This document shows positions 1 to 5,505 of a stretch of DNA of 5,687 nucleotides, in pieces. Each line of letters begins with the position of its first letter. The stretch's first letter is position 1. The notes beneath the pieces are model-generated. The model made no database searches and was not told the origin of the DNA. It saw only the letters and a list, made by a program, of their open reading frames with translations. The DNA is from JBEIUL01 sp044356865 (GTDB lineage Bacteria; Planctomycetota; Phycisphaerae; Phycisphaerales; SM1A02). A program made the translations under genes and the position numbers. Location: positions 1 to 5,687 of the forward strand of contig JBIKVN010000215.1 of NCBI GenBank assembly GCA_044356865.1. Reading direction: 5' to 3'.

Positions 1-518
1 CGACCACCGCCCTCGACGTGACCATCCAGGCCCAGATCCTCGAGCTGCTGCGCGAGCTGCAGCGGACCAAGGACATGGCGATCATGCTGATCACCCACAA
101 CCTCGGGGTGGTCGCCGAGAACGCCGATGTGGTCTGCGTCATGTACGCGGGCCGCGTGGTCGAGTACGCGAACGTCTTCGAGCTCTTCGACCGGCCGCTG
201 CATCCGTATACCCGCGGCCTGTTCCGGTCGATCCCGGGCCTGCGGGAGCGCAAGGGCCGGCTGACCACCGTCGAGGAGGTGGTGGGGAGTGCGAGGGAGT
301 TCGCGACGCTGCCCGGCTTCGAGAAGGGCATCGTGCCGTGGTGGCCGTACCCGCCCGAGGGTGTGCGGCCGATGACCGTGCCGAACCGCCCCGAGTATGC
401 CCTGCACGAGATCGAGCCGGGCCGCTGGGTCGGCGTGTGGCGGACCGAGCACGTCGAACGGAACCCGTCGCGGCGGCCGGACCTCGACTACCGGCGGCCG
501 GAGTCGGCCAAGGGCTGA
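1..518 (+). CDS. Peptide ABC transporter ATP-binding protein (OppD/DppD type), C-terminal part, 5' end outside window
   Basis: This is the nucleotide-binding subunit of an ABC importer, which hydrolyses ATP on the cytoplasmic side of the membrane to drive uptake, probably of peptides. The frame is already open at base 3 and begins TTALDVTIQAQIL, the D-loop just after Walker B, so the Walker A, signature and Walker B motifs lie upstream of the window. The H-switch histidine is in LITHNLG (codon 96-98). The oligopeptide-family signature HPYTRGLFRSIP is encoded at 201-236 and supports the OppD/DppD subfamily. About 95 residues follow it, ending at TGA 516-518. An EPGRWVGVW segment matches the EPGHWVACH-like end of the family, but the cysteines usual in that C-terminal extension are absent. 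Substrate specificity cannot be told. The gene converges on the chaperone cluster. Recognition of the family is firm; the exact subunit (D or F type) is not. Confidence 0.93.
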   Translation, partial: TTALDVTIQAQILELLRELQRTKDMAIMLITHNLGVVAENADVVCVMYAGRVVEYANVFELFDRPLHPYTRGLFRSIPGLRERKGRLTTVEEVVGSAREFATLPGFEKGIVPWWPYPPEGVRPMTVPNRPEYALHEIEPGRWVGVWRTEHVERNPSRRPDLDYRRPESAKG

Positions 519-537
519 GCTCGCGCGGATGGAAGTG

Positions 538-606
538 GCGGCCGTTCGACGGTCGGGCGCGCGATGGGCGCTGTCCCCGTCACGCGTCGGCCGCGGGCCG
601 ACGCTC
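538..606. repeat. Repeat module A, copy 1
   Basis: This 69-base unit matches 692-760 with three mismatches by eye. It ends in a perfect inverted repeat at 584-604, with 9-base arms GCGTCGGCC and GGCCGACGC around a 3-base loop. No run of T follows the hairpin on either strand, so it does not look like a standard intrinsic terminator for the ABC gene. Confidence 0.8.
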
Positions 607-690
607 GCCGTGACGGGGTCAATCGCGCGATGGGCGTCGTGCCGGACCCCGCGCATGGAGTGCCAGCCTGCGGCCGGCAGCGATGGACGC
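597..690. repeat. Repeat module B, copy 1 (short, diverged)
   Basis: This copy shares the segment beginning GCGATGGGCGTCGTGCC (627 onward) with the other two copies but differs upstream of 627. It lacks the second hairpin segment present at 864-898 and 1081-1115. Its inverted repeat at 661-679 carries one arm mismatch (TGCCAGCC against GGCCGGCA). It therefore appears to be the older or partial copy. Confidence 0.75.
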
Positions 691-691
691 T

Positions 692-760
692 GCGGCCGCT
701 CGACGGTCGGGCGCGCGATGGACGCCGTCCCCGTCACGCGTCGGCCGCGGGCCGACGCTC
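692..760. repeat. Repeat module A, copy 2
   Basis: This is the second near-identical 69-base unit. Its hairpin at 738-758 has the same 9-base arms as copy 1. Outside them, GTCAC (733-737) and GTGAC (764-768) form a second, nested inverted pair. A diverged copy ends in the hairpin at 957-976, where the arms are kept but the loop is AA. Confidence 0.78.
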
Positions 761-898
761 CCAGTGACGCGTGATGGGGTCGGTCGCGCGATGGGCGTCG
801 TGCCGGACCCCGCGCATGGAGTGCCGGCCTGCGGCCGGCAGCGATGGACGCGGCGGCCGTCTCGCGTTCCAGCCTGGGAACGCCGGCCTTGGCCGGCG
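751..898. repeat. Repeat module B, copy 2 (full length)
   Basis: Bases 788-898 are identical to 1005-1115, a 111-base exact match. The bases upstream (751-787) match copy 3 with one indel and one substitution. The unit carries three inverted repeats: 822-840 (8-base arms TGCCGGCC/GGCCGGCA), 864-883 (7-base arms GCGTTCC/GGAACGC) and 881-898 (8-base arms CGCCGGCC/GGCCGGCG around TT). Confidence 0.85.
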
Positions 899-968
899 GG
901 GATGAACGCGATGGCCGTTCGGCGGTTGGGTGCGTGATGAACGCCGGTCGCGTCAAGCGTCGGCCAAG

Positions 969-1115
969 GCCGACGCTCCCAGTGACGCGTGATGGGGCGG
1001 TCGTGCGATGGGCGTCGTGCCGGACCCCGCGCATGGAGTGCCGGCCTGCGGCCGGCAGCGATGGACGCGGCGGCCGTCTCGCGTTCCAGCCTGGGAACGC
1101 CGGCCTTGGCCGGCG
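969..1115. repeat. Repeat module B, copy 3 (full length)
   Basis: This is a direct copy of 751-898 about 217 bases downstream, identical over 1005-1115. It carries the same three hairpins, at 1039-1057, 1081-1100 and 1098-1115. The exact match points to a recent duplication or to gene conversion between the two copies. Confidence 0.85.
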
Positions 1116-1126
1116 CGGAGAACGCT

Positions 1127-1180
1127 GCGGCCGCTCGACGGTCGGGCGCGACACGCGCCGTCCCCGTCGCGCGGGCCGAC
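1127..1180. repeat. Repeat module A, 3'-terminal copy abutting the zinc-ribbon gene
   Basis: This copy begins GCGGCCGCTCGACGGTCGGG like the others but has lost most of the left arm of the usual hairpin. It ends in GGGCCGAC directly against the stop codon (complement at 1181-1183) of the converging zinc-ribbon gene, leaving no spacer. Confidence 0.65.
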
Positions 1181-1675
1181 TCACTTCCTTCGCGACGCCT
1201 TCGCCGGCTTCTTCGCCGGCTTCCCGACCGCCTTCGGCTTCGGCGGGTTCTGCAGGATGTTGCCGATGCCGCGGCCGACCCGCGAGCGGTGGGTGGCCTT
1301 CGAGGCGGGTTCGGGCTTCGGTTCAGGCTTCGGTTCAGGCTTCGGCTCGGGCTTGGTCGACGGCTTCGCGTCGGCCTTGGCTTCGGGATTGGCCTCGGGC
1401 TTCGCTTCGGCCTTCCCGTCCTTCTTGCCCTCTCCGCCATCCTTCGGCTTCGCCTCGCCCTTCTCGGCCTCGGCGGCCTTGGTGTAGCCCTCGCTGCGGT
1501 AGTCGGTCTCGTAAAAGCCACCGCCCTTGAAGAGCACGCCGCCGCCGATCCCGATCTTGCGGGTCACGGCGTTCTTGCCGCACTCCGGACACTTCCTGAT
1601 GGGCTCGGCCAGGATCGAATGGAACCGCTCGAACTCGTGGCCGCACTTGCCGCAGACATACTCGTAGGTGGGCAT
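1181..1675 (-). CDS. FmdB-family zinc-ribbon protein with long K/P/E/A-rich tail
   Basis: This 164-residue protein opens MPTYEYVCGKCGHEFE, the hallmark N-terminus of the FmdB putative regulatory family. Two CxxC pairs at residues 8-11 and 29-32 should bind one zinc. A glycine-rich stretch and FYETDYRS (54-61) finish the conserved domain. Residues 65-164 form a low-complexity tail: an E/K/A/P segment, four KPEP units (108-123, encoded at 1307-1354), then a basic end, KPAKKPAKASRRK. The start is at 1675 because the family domain begins there; the frame stays open to 1744 inside grpE but adds nothing recognisable. No clear Shine-Dalgarno precedes it. The grpE stop lies 19 bases upstream, so translation may be coupled and the gene is probably the last of the chaperone operon. 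The molecular function of the family is poorly known. A role in stress or nucleic-acid binding would be only a guess from the zinc ribbon and basic tail. Confidence 0.9.
   Translation of the reverse strand: MPTYEYVCGKCGHEFERFHSILAEPIRKCPECGKNAVTRKIGIGGGVLFKGGGFYETDYRSEGYTKAAEAEKGEAKPKDGGEGKKDGKAEAKPEANPEAKADAKPSTKPEPKPEPKPEPKPEPASKATHRSRVGRGIGNILQNPPKPKAVGKPAKKPAKASRRK
1307..1354. repeat. Four 12-base repeats coding KPEP in the zinc-ribbon protein
   Basis: The plus-strand consensus GGCTTCGGTTCA is repeated about four times with small changes, such as CGGGCTTCGG at the ends. It encodes four Lys-Pro-Glu-Pro units on the minus strand (residues 108-123). The repeat is in frame, and such arrays usually form extended, flexible linkers. 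Confidence 0.8.
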
Positions 1676-1694
1676 CCCGGAGGCTCGCTTCGGT

Positions 1695-2222
1695 TCACTC
1701 GGGCGTGACCGCGACCTTCGCCGGCCGCAGGACCACATCGCCAAGGCGGTATCCCGGCTGGAAGCAGCTCGCGACGACGTTCGCGGGGAGGCCGGGGGCC
1801 GGCTGCCGCATGACCGCCTCGTGGAAGGCGGGCTGGAAGTCGTCGCCGGCGGCGGGGGCGATTCGTTCGATGCCGCTCCGCTCGAGGGTGCGGACGAGCT
1901 CGTTGCGGGTCATCTCGATCGCCTTGAGCAGCTGGTCGACGGTGAGCGTCGCGGGGGCCTGCAGCAGCGAGAGGTCGAACTGGTCGAGGGCGGGGATCAG
2001 GTTGCGGGCGACCTGCACCACGCCCTGGCGGATCGCCCGCTGCTCGTTCTCGGCGGCGCGACGCTGGAAGTTCACGAAGTCGGCGAGGGCCCGCTTGCGG
2101 CCCTCGACCGCCTCGTCGCGCTCGGCGAGGACCTTCTCGAGCAGGGCGGCGGCGTCCTCACCCATGCGGATCTCGTTCGCATCGGCGGGCGCGGGTTGGG
2201 TTCCGGTCGGGTCGGTGTCCAT
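1695..2222 (-). CDS. grpE: Nucleotide exchange factor GrpE
   Basis: GrpE is the cytoplasmic dimer that releases ADP from DnaK so that substrate can be let go; it also serves as a thermosensor in some bacteria. The 175-residue product has a short polar N-terminus (about 1-25). It then has the long coiled-coil dimer helix containing ALADFVNFQRRAAENE (about residues 45-60), the LIPALDQFDLSL helix, and a C-terminal beta-wing with IERIAPAAGDDFQPAFHEAV and GYRLGDVVLRPAKVAV. All are family landmarks. It is somewhat shorter than the E. coli protein (197 residues), mainly in the disordered N-terminus. The start at 2222 is supported by GGAG (complement of 2229-2232) six bases upstream. It follows dnaJ by 27 bases and precedes the zinc-ribbon gene by 19, which fits one transcript. 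Its partner gene dnaK is not in the window. Confidence 0.96.
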   Translation of the reverse strand: MDTDPTGTQPAPADANEIRMGEDAAALLEKVLAERDEAVEGRKRALADFVNFQRRAAENEQRAIRQGVVQVARNLIPALDQFDLSLLQAPATLTVDQLLKAIEMTRNELVRTLERSGIERIAPAAGDDFQPAFHEAVMRQPAPGLPANVVASCFQPGYRLGDVVLRPAKVAVTPE

Positions 2223-2249
2223 GGTCGGCTCCGGTCGGATTCGGACGGC

Positions 2250-3380
2250 TCAGCCGCCGAAGGTCTCCTTGACCCGCTGCCACAGGCCGGGCGAGTCCTT
2301 CTTGGTGTCGACATCCTCGGTCTTCGCATACTCCTCGAGCAGGCGGCGCTGCTCGTCGGTGATCCGCTTCGGCACCACCAGCTGGAGCACGACCTTGAGG
2401 TCGCCGCGCTTCCGGGTGCGGAGGTTCGGTACGCCCTCGCCGGCCAGCTCGAGCACGTCGTGGTGCTGCGAGCCCGGCTCGATCGCAAGACGGGCCTCGC
2501 CGTCGAGGGTCCGCACCGTCAGTTCGGTGCCGAGGGCGGCTTGGGCGAAGGCGATCCGCTGCACGCACACCAGGTCGTCGCCGTCGCGGGTGAAGTGTCC
2601 GTGCTCGGCGACGCGGATGACCACATGCAGGTCGCCGCGCGGCCCCTTGCCGCCGAGGCCGGCCTCGGGCGGCGGGGGCTCGCCCTCGCCGGGCACCCGG
2701 ATGACCTGCCCGTCGGAGATCCCCATCGGGATCTTGACCGCGAGCGAGCGTCGGGTGCTCACGCGGCCGCTGCCGCGGCACTCGTCGCAAGGATCGGTGA
2801 TGATCGTCCGCCGCCCGCGGCAGTCGGGGCACACCACCACCATGCGGAACATGCCGCCGAGCCCGGTCTGGGCGACCTGGCCATGGCCGTCGCAGGTGGT
2901 GCACTTCTGCGGCTTCGAGCCGGGCTTGCCGCCGTCGCCCTCGCAGGTCGGGCAGAGGTCCATGCGCCGGAAGGTCACGTCGCGGTCGGCCCCGGTCAGC
3001 ACCTCCTCGAGCGTCACCTCCACCTCGGTCTCGAGATCCAGACCGCGGGAGGGCGCCCGACGCCCGCCGCCCCCACCCATCCCGAAGATGTCGGAGAACA
3101 TCGAGAAGATGTCCTCGGCGTTCATCGTGCGGAAGTCGTGGCCCGGCGTGCCGCGCAGGCCGGCGTGGCCGTGGCGGTCGTAGCGGGTCCGGCGCTCGGG
3201 GTCGGACAGGACCTCGTACGCCTCGGCCGCGGCCTTGAAGTTCGTCTCGGCCTCGGCATCGCCCGGATTGCGGTCGGGGTGCCACTTCATCGCCAGGCGG
3301 CGATACGAGCGCTTGATCTCCTCGCCGTCGGCGGTGCGCTCGACGCCCAGGACCTCGTAGTAGCAGCGGCTCGTCGGCAT
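2250..3380 (-). CDS. dnaJ: Chaperone DnaJ (Hsp40, type I)
   Basis: DnaJ brings unfolded proteins to DnaK and stimulates its ATPase. The 376-residue product has the full type I layout. The J-domain spans about residues 6-70, with HPD at 34-36. A short Gly/Phe linker (about 71-113) holds DIFSMFSDIFGMGGGGG. A zinc-binding region at 143-205 has four CxxC pairs (143-146, 160-163, 184-187, 198-201), followed by the C-terminal substrate-binding and dimerisation domains. Three pairs fit CxxCxGxG; the third reads CPDCRGRR, with Arg in place of the last Gly. Length is that of E. coli DnaJ. The start at 3380 gives the canonical N-terminus, but the Shine-Dalgarno is weak (GGGA eight bases upstream at best). 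A strong terminator-like hairpin ends 22 bases before the start codon, so this gene may be expressed by read-through from groEL or from a promoter I cannot see. Confidence 0.97.
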   Translation of the reverse strand: MPTSRCYYEVLGVERTADGEEIKRSYRRLAMKWHPDRNPGDAEAETNFKAAAEAYEVLSDPERRTRYDRHGHAGLRGTPGHDFRTMNAEDIFSMFSDIFGMGGGGGRRAPSRGLDLETEVEVTLEEVLTGADRDVTFRRMDLCPTCEGDGGKPGSKPQKCTTCDGHGQVAQTGLGGMFRMVVVCPDCRGRRTIITDPCDECRGSGRVSTRRSLAVKIPMGISDGQVIRVPGEGEPPPPEAGLGGKGPRGDLHVVIRVAEHGHFTRDGDDLVCVQRIAFAQAALGTELTVRTLDGEARLAIEPGSQHHDVLELAGEGVPNLRTRKRGDLKVVLQLVVPKRITDEQRRLLEEYAKTEDVDTKKDSPGLWQRVKETFGG

Positions 3381-3402
3381 GGCTTCGGTCCCGGCCCCCC
3401 GG

Positions 3403-3448
3403 AAAAGCCCGACGGGCCGCCCGGCGCGAGTCCGGACGGCCCGTCGGG
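3403..3448 (-). terminator. Terminator-like hairpin between groEL and dnaJ
   Basis: Read on the minus strand, 3448-3437 (CCCGACGGGCCG) pairs perfectly with 3419-3408 (CGGCCCGTCGGG) over 12 bases. A U-G pair and four further C-G/G-C pairs extend the stem to 17, with a 7-base loop (ACTCGCG). One C then TTTT (3406-3403) follows the stem. This is the form of a Rho-independent terminator for groEL, whose stop codon (3460-3462) is 11 bases upstream. The T run is short, and dnaJ begins 22 bases beyond, so the element may attenuate transcription or protect a cut mRNA end instead of stopping all transcription. Confidence 0.75.
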
Positions 3449-3459
3449 AGAAACCTCGA

Positions 3460-5073
3460 TCAGGAGATCGCGCCCTCGACGGGCGGGGTCTCTTCCTTCA
3501 GCTCGGTCACGATCACGTCGGTGGTGAGCATGAGGCCGGCGACGCTCGCGGCGTTGAGCAGGGCGGTCTTCGCGACGAGGGCGGGATCGATGATCCCGGC
3601 CTTCACGAGGTCGCCGTACTCGCCGGTCGCGGCGTTGAAGCCGAAGCTGCCCTTGCCTTCCGCCACCTTCGACACGACGAGGTCGCCGTCGTGCCCGGCG
3701 TTCTCGGCGATCTGGGCGCACGGCACGGACAGGGCCCCGAGGACGATGTCGAAGCCGAACTTCTCGTCACCCTTGGCCTTCTTGCGGGCCTCCTCGACCG
3801 CCGGCATCGCCCGGATGAGGGCCACGCCGCCGCCCGGGACGAAGCCTTCCTTCGCCGCCGCACGGGTGGCGTGGAGGGCGTCGTCGACGCGGTCCTTGCG
3901 CTCCTTCATCTCGGTCTCGGTCATGCCGCCGACGTTGATGATGGCGACGCCGCCGGTGAGCTTGGCGAGCCGCTCCTGCAGCTTCTCGCGGTCATAGTCG
4001 CTCGTCGCCCGCTCGATCTGCGCGGAGATCTGGCCCGCGCGGGCCTCGAGGTCCTTCTTCTTGCCGGCGCCCTCGACGATGGTGGTCTCGTCCTTGGTCA
4101 CCACCACCTTGCGGGCGGTGCCGAGTTCCTTCAGCTCGATGTCCTCGAGGTTGCGGCCGAGCTCCTCGGCGAGGAACGTACCGCCGGTGAGGGTCGCGAT
4201 GTCGCCGAGCATGGCCTTGCGGCGGTCGCCGAAGCCGGGGGCCTTCACCGCGCAGACGTTGAGCACGCCGCGGAGGCGATTCACGACCAGCGCCGCGAGG
4301 GCCTCGTTCTCGACCTCCTCGGCGATGATGAGCAGCGGCTTGCTCGCCGTCGCGACCTTGTTGAGCAGGGGCAGCAGGTCGGCGAGGTTCGAGATCTTCT
4401 TCTCGTAGATGAGGATGAGCGGATTCTCGAGCGTGCACTCCGCCTTCTTCGGGTCGGTCATGAAGTAGGGCGAGAGGTAACCCTTGTCGAAGGCCATGCC
4501 CTCGACGTAGTCGAGGGTGGTCTCGGCGGTCTTGCCCTCCTCGATCTCGACGACGCCCTCGTGGCCGACCTTGCCGATCGCCTCGGCGATGAGGCTGCCG
4601 ATGGCGCGGTCGTGGTTGGCGGAAACGGTGGCGATCTTCTCGAGGTCGTCCCGGCCCCTGCACTTCTGGGCGAGACCGTCGATCGCCGCCGCGGCGGCGT
4701 CGGCGGCGGCCTTGATGCCCCGCTGGATCGCCACGGTGTTCACGCCCGCCTGGGCGTGCTTGAGGCCGCCGTTGAAGATCGCCCCCGCCAGCACGGTCGC
4801 GGCGGTGGTGCCGTCGCCGGCGACGTCGGCGGTCTTCTTCGCGACCGACTGGACCATCTTCGCGCCCATGTTCTCGAAGGGATCGGGCAGGTCGATCTCC
4901 TTCGCGACGGTGACGCCGTCCTTGGTGACCGACGGTCCGCCGAAGGACTTCTGGAAGAGCACGTTGTGGCCGGTCGGTCCCATGGTGACCGCGACGGCCC
5001 GGGTGAGCTTGTCGACGCCGCGCTTGAGCTCGGCATGCGCGGCGACGTCGAATTTCATCTGCTTCGTGGCCAT
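3460..5073 (-). CDS. groEL: Chaperonin GroEL (Cpn60), complete paralogue without GGM tail
   Basis: GroEL builds the double-ring chamber in which proteins fold under the GroES lid, driven by ATP in the cytoplasm. The 537-residue product aligns with E. coli GroEL almost without gaps. ATP-site residues T30-P33, K51, D87-T90 (DGTT), D398 and G415 are in place, with the other conserved Asp at 496. All eight apical residues known to contact substrate and GroES are present: Y199, Y203, F204, L234, L237, L259, V263 and V264. The loop usually read as GPKGRN is GPTGHN (32-37). The C-terminus ends KEETPPVEGAIS, with no Gly-Gly-Met tail. The start at 5073 has GGAG (complement of 5081-5084) seven bases upstream. 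groES lies 34 bases upstream, forming a groES-groEL pair. The protein looks fully competent as a chaperonin; the missing tail should alter chamber behaviour more than ATP turnover, which is inference. Confidence 0.98.
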   Translation of the reverse strand: MATKQMKFDVAAHAELKRGVDKLTRAVAVTMGPTGHNVLFQKSFGGPSVTKDGVTVAKEIDLPDPFENMGAKMVQSVAKKTADVAGDGTTAATVLAGAIFNGGLKHAQAGVNTVAIQRGIKAAADAAAAAIDGLAQKCRGRDDLEKIATVSANHDRAIGSLIAEAIGKVGHEGVVEIEEGKTAETTLDYVEGMAFDKGYLSPYFMTDPKKAECTLENPLILIYEKKISNLADLLPLLNKVATASKPLLIIAEEVENEALAALVVNRLRGVLNVCAVKAPGFGDRRKAMLGDIATLTGGTFLAEELGRNLEDIELKELGTARKVVVTKDETTIVEGAGKKKDLEARAGQISAQIERATSDYDREKLQERLAKLTGGVAIINVGGMTETEMKERKDRVDDALHATRAAAKEGFVPGGGVALIRAMPAVEEARKKAKGDEKFGFDIVLGALSVPCAQIAENAGHDGDLVVSKVAEGKGSFGFNAATGEYGDLVKAGIIDPALVAKTALLNAASVAGLMLTTDVIVTELKEETPPVEGAIS

Positions 5074-5107
5074 TGGATGGCTCCGTGGATTCGGGAACGG
5101 GGAGGGT

Positions 5108-5398
5108 TCAGGACTCGATCACGCCGAGGAGCTCGCTCTCCCGGAGGATCACGTGCTTCACGTTCTTGATCTCGATCTCGGTGCCGGCGTACTTGCCGTA
5201 CACCACGGTGTCGCCCTTCTTCACGAGGGGCTTCGAGCGTTCGCCGCTGTCGAGGATCTTGCCCGGGCCGACCGCGACGATCTTGCCCTGCATGGGCCGT
5301 TCCTTGGCGGTCTCGGGGAGGAAGAGGCCGGACGCGGTCTTGGTCTCGGGCTCGAGGGGCTTGATGACGATGCGGTCTTCGAGGGGTCGGACGTTCAT
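5108..5398 (-). CDS. groES: Co-chaperonin GroES (Cpn10)
   Basis: GroES is the seven-subunit lid that caps the GroEL ring. The 96-residue product is the usual length and begins MNVRPLEDRIVIKPLE. The mobile loop covers roughly residues 16-33 (TKTASGLFLPETAKE). Its GroEL-binding tripeptide, IVL in E. coli at 25-27, is LFL here, still hydrophobic. The GKIVAVGPGK strand and a roof hairpin (GKILDSGERSKPLV) follow, and then YGKYAGTEIEI. The start at 5398 has GGAG (complement of 5405-5408) six bases upstream. It lies between two groEL genes, 34 bases before the complete one and 107 bases after the stop of the partial one. It may therefore have to serve both GroEL types. Confidence 0.98.
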   Translation of the reverse strand: MNVRPLEDRIVIKPLEPETKTASGLFLPETAKERPMQGKIVAVGPGKILDSGERSKPLVKKGDTVVYGKYAGTEIEIKNVKHVILRESELLGVIES

Positions 5399-5505
5399 CG
5401 GTGTCTCCGTCTGGTGCGGTCGCCGTCGGGCGCCGCGTTCGTTCGTGGGAAAGGGATCCGGTTCGTTCGGGGTTCGTGCGGATGAAGGGGCGGGGAGGCG
5501 GCGGG
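5399..5505 (-). promoter_or_regulatory. Spacer upstream of groES with short direct repeats; possible regulatory region
   Basis: This 107-base spacer between the upstream groEL stop and groES is the only gap within the chaperone cluster, as far as the window shows, with room for a promoter driving groES-groEL. It holds an exact 9-base direct repeat, GTTCGTTCG (plus strand), at 5437-5445 and 5461-5469, 24 bases apart. A related GTTCGTGCG follows at 5472-5480. No CIRCE operator (TTAGCACTC-N9-GAGTGCTAA) and no convincing -35/-10 pair is visible. A 7-base hairpin (5500-5506 with 5511-5517) overlaps the upstream groEL stop but has no T run. The regulatory role is inferred from position only. Confidence 0.35.

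Larger units (their letters stand above)
519..1180. repeat. Gene-free convergent intergenic region filled by a compound palindromic repeat array
   Basis: No credible gene lies in these 662 bases between two converging genes. The ORFs here are open in several frames at once, their arginine-rich translations repeat with the DNA, and none resembles a protein family I know. The sequence is built from two interleaved modules. Module A has near-identical copies at 538-606 and 692-760, a diverged copy near 908-978, and a copy at 1127-1180 that lacks part of its hairpin. Module B has copies at 597-690, 751-898 and 969-1115. The heptamer GCGATGG occurs nine times (561, 627, 680, 715, 788, 841, 908, 1005, 1058). 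Each module carries GC-rich inverted repeats. No transposase, tRNA or CRISPR structure is visible. The region resembles the extragenic palindromic (REP/BIME-like) repeats found in some bacterial genomes; that comparison is inference. Confidence 0.85.

Noticed and set aside
584..604. Terminator for the ABC transporter gene
   Set aside because: The hairpin is strong but lies 66 bases past the stop, has no T run on the plus strand, and recurs in the array, so it is better read as a repeat element.
535..1180. CRISPR array
   Set aside because: The repeats are long, adjoining and of mixed types, without uniform short repeats separated by unique equal spacers, and no cas gene is present.
619..1521. 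Minus-strand open frame of 300 codons across the repeat array
   Set aside because: Its Arg/Pro/Ala-rich translation repeats with the DNA modules and overlaps the FmdB-type gene in another frame, so it has no independent coding signal.
1676..1744. Longer N-terminus (23 residues) for the FmdB-type protein
   Set aside because: The family begins with MPTYEY at 1675. The extension overlaps the 3' end of grpE and is an unconserved Arg/Ser-rich stretch.
1668..3527. Long plus-strand open frame (619 codons) opposite grpE and dnaJ
   Set aside because: It is the antisense shadow of two well-conserved genes in GC-rich DNA. Its translation is low-complexity and matches no family I know.
3379..5169. Long plus-strand open frame (596 codons) opposite groEL
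   Set aside because: It lies antisense to groEL, which aligns to E. coli GroEL residue by residue. Codon bias on the real strand keeps the opposite frame open.
5399..5505. CIRCE/HrcA operator upstream of groES
   Set aside because: No TTAGCACTC / GAGTGCTAA pair or near match is present on either strand.
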